64,000 nt of DNA from Thioclava marina (GTDB taxonomy: Bacteria; Pseudomonadota; Alphaproteobacteria; Rhodobacterales; Rhodobacteraceae). Under the pieces are notes generated by a model. The model saw nothing but the letters and a program-made list of their open reading frames with translations, had not been told where the DNA came from and made no database searches. This document shows positions 62,806-64,000 of this stretch, one piece after another. The translations under genes and the position numbers were made by a program. How positions within the stretch are numbered: position 1 is the stretch's first letter; the number at the start of each line of letters is the position of its first letter. The stretch lies in the NCBI RefSeq assembly GCF_002020135.1, contig NZ_MPZS01000001.1, positions 1,240,001 to 1,304,000 of the forward strand, written 5' to 3'.

Positions 62806-63342
62806 TTACCGGATAAACACGATGTAGCCACGGGGGGCCGGGTCACCGTGGGTCGCCACGAAATTCGCGGCGTCCATATGCCCGCGTTGCACGTCGTTCT
62901 GCATCCGCTCGAGCTGACCGACAGTGTAATTGCCAGGATCCACGCCGAGCTGCGCGGCAAGTTGCGACTTGCCCTGATCGGTCGCGCCGATCCCCGGACC
63001 GCCCGGCATCAGGTTCTCATGATTGGCGAAATAGAGCGCGACATCCATCCGGCCGCGACGCGCGGCGTGCAGCATGTTGGTCAGCTCCGCGACGGTATAA
63101 TCGCTCGCCCGGATGCCGCGAAACTGCGGGAAGGTCTGAAGCTCGGCCGCGATCTGGGTCTTGCCCTGATTGGTCCAGCCGATGCCCGGACCGCCCGAGG
63201 ACTGGGCGACAGTGCCCATGGGCGCGATGATCACACCTTGTGAAGCGCCGGGCGTGCCGGCGTCACGCGCAGCGGCGGCACCAACAGAGCTGACGGTCAC
63301 CCCGAGGGCGGCGAGAAGTGCAAGAAGCGGTTTGCGTGTCAT
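62806..63342 (-). CDS. secreted two-repeat protein, unrecognised family (paralog 2)
   Basis: A 178-residue paralog of the 61995 product. Signal peptide MTRKPLLALLAALGVTVSSV, cleaved near AAARD. The QGVIIAPM block follows. Then unit one: WTNQGKTQIAAELQTFPQFR, YTVAELTNMLHAARRGR, NHENLMPGGPG. Unit two: ATDQGKSQLAAQLGVDPGNY, TVGQLERMQNDVQRGHMDAA, with NFVATHGD. The two units are closer to their counterparts in paralog 1 than to each other, which argues for gene duplication after repeat duplication. It has its own terminator, so it is a single-gene transcript. Function is unknown. Confidence 0.8.
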   Translation of the reverse strand: MTRKPLLALLAALGVTVSSVGAAAARDAGTPGASQGVIIAPMGTVAQSSGGPGIGWTNQGKTQIAAELQTFPQFRGIRASDYTVAELTNMLHAARRGRMDVALYFANHENLMPGGPGIGATDQGKSQLAAQLGVDPGNYTVGQLERMQNDVQRGHMDAANFVATHGDPAPRGYIVFIR

Positions 63343-63568
63343 GACAATCTCCTTTCATGACATTCGGTTTGAAAATGACTTTCGGCGCTAAGCGTCGTCG
63401 GTGGTGTTGACGTGGTCACGTTCCGACCTGCGAAAAGGACATCAATTAGCCTGCAGGTTGCGATCCCACGCACATAACTCGAGGGAACCCGGCCCAAATC
63501 CGGGCCACTCAAATGGCATTCGGACAAGGCCCAGCGAAAACCTCACTGAAAACACGGGGAAAAAACGA

Positions 63569-63593
63569 AGCGGCCCTCACAAGGAGGGCCGCT
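63569..63593 (-). terminator. terminator after paralog 3
   Basis: agcggccctc / gagggccgct form a perfect 10-bp stem with a 5-base loop. The minus strand continues TCGTTTTTTCCCC. Its arms resemble those of the 62744 terminator, in line with duplication of whole gene-plus-terminator units. Confidence 0.9.
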
Positions 63594-63618
63594 CGCGCGC
63601 GTTTCAATTTGTGGGGAC

Positions 63619-63951
63619 TTAGCTATCGCGGCCCATCACGGGTTGCGGAGCCACGTCAACCGGCTTGCGGTTCTGGTGCGAAATCACGAAATTCGCCGCC
63701 TCGACTTCATTGTCATAGAGCGCCGACTGGATGCGGGCGAGCTCGGCCGAGGTGTATTTTGCGGGGTCCAGACCCAGCTGAGCGGCGAGCTGCGCCTTGC
63801 CCGGAGTGACTTCGCCGACCGAAGAGCCGGTGCTCGTGCTGTAGGATTTCGACATCGACGGCGCGATGGAACCCTGACCGTCGCCACCTGCGGCGGCGAA
63901 GCTGGTGCTCAGGGCAAGGGCGGCGATGGCGGTGCTGATGATCGTTTTCAT
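63619..63951 (-). CDS. secreted one-repeat protein, unrecognised family (paralog 3)
   Basis: A 110-residue protein with signal peptide MKTIISTAIAALALSTSFAA, cleaved near AAAGG. After GQGSIAPSMSKSYS, which matches the QGxIxAPM block of its neighbours, it has a single ~50-residue unit: VTPGKAQLAAQLGLDPAKYT, SAELARIQSALYDNEVEAAN, FVISHQN. The unit is closest to unit two of the other paralogs. It ends in a short polar tail. Likely periplasmic or secreted. The start follows GAGAGAGA upstream. Confidence 0.8.
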   Translation of the reverse strand: MKTIISTAIAALALSTSFAAAGGDGQGSIAPSMSKSYSTSTGSSVGEVTPGKAQLAAQLGLDPAKYTSAELARIQSALYDNEVEAANFVISHQNRKPVDVAPQPVMGRDS

Positions 63952-64000
63952 TCTCTCTCTCCAATGATGAAGCTTTTTTCGATGTATCTGCGGGAGATCG

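Overview
The window reads as a piece of the main chromosome of a Rhodobacteraceae-type alphaproteobacterium. The DNA is GC-rich with dense coding. It carries alphaproteobacterial markers: a GcrA cell-cycle regulator, PleD, a class I lysyl-tRNA synthetase and a DUF3572 protein. It also holds an Anbu proteasome-homologue operon and short intergenic repeats built around 'aaatatc(t/c)cgggg' and 'gggggcagcgccccc'. I see no prophage, IS element, CRISPR array or rRNA. One tRNA gene (Gly-TCC) is present. The genus is inference.

Layout. 1-5 kb: end of an SCP2-like gene, a lysophospholipase-like hydrolase, and a four-gene minus-strand Anbu operon (ATP-grasp, alpha-E, transglutaminase, Anbu). 5-8.5 kb: oligoendopeptidase F, a Hint-domain protein with no visible catalytic Cys, and a 52-aa protein. 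8.7-11.8 kb: lgt - MidA methyltransferase - pgeF, facing ubiK. 12-17.5 kb: phoH, an OmpA protein plus a lipoprotein sharing one module, a secreted unknown, miaB and an unknown cytoplasmic protein. 17.6-20.7 kb: a hemP bicistron, tRNA-Gly, a YedK-type SRAP protein, DUF952, pyrD and arsC.

20.8-30.5 kb is a co-directional minus-strand acetate-use cluster: acs, adk, DUF4212, SLC5 symporter, a cNMP/CBS/DUF294 protein, a small membrane protein, a lone receiver, and a membrane PAS/degenerate-kinase/3'-5' exonuclease fusion. Acs makes AMP, which adk recycles. The symporter pair imports the substrate, and the last four genes look regulatory.

31-44.8 kb is mixed: HugZ-like protein, a long beta-helix protein without a signal peptide, CHAD protein, lysK, TerB, PilJ-domain protein, PBP4-type dacB, nadD, an H-NOX/HNOBA-GGDEF gas-sensing pair, DUF4153, HAD phosphatase and DUF3572. 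44.9-48.7 kb: pleD, then an operon of EF-hand protein, ECF sigma factor, probable anti-sigma and periplasmic metal-sensor-like protein. 48.9-57 kb: DUF983, NUDIX, a tight AKR/lipoprotein/lipocalin/EamA operon, msrB, cupin, ychF, trpA and an ABC-2 permease. 57-64 kb: gcrA, FadL-type porin, rimO, a CAP protein, a K+ channel with a zinc-ribbon tail, and three tandem paralogous secreted proteins built from an unrecognised ~50-residue repeat.

The best candidates for under-described biology are the three-paralog repeat family at the right end, the kinase-like/exonuclease fusion in the acetate cluster, the WIDP-module OmpA/lipoprotein pair, and the Anbu operon. Start codons were chosen from visible ribosome-binding sites and family start positions, and often differ from the longest open frame.
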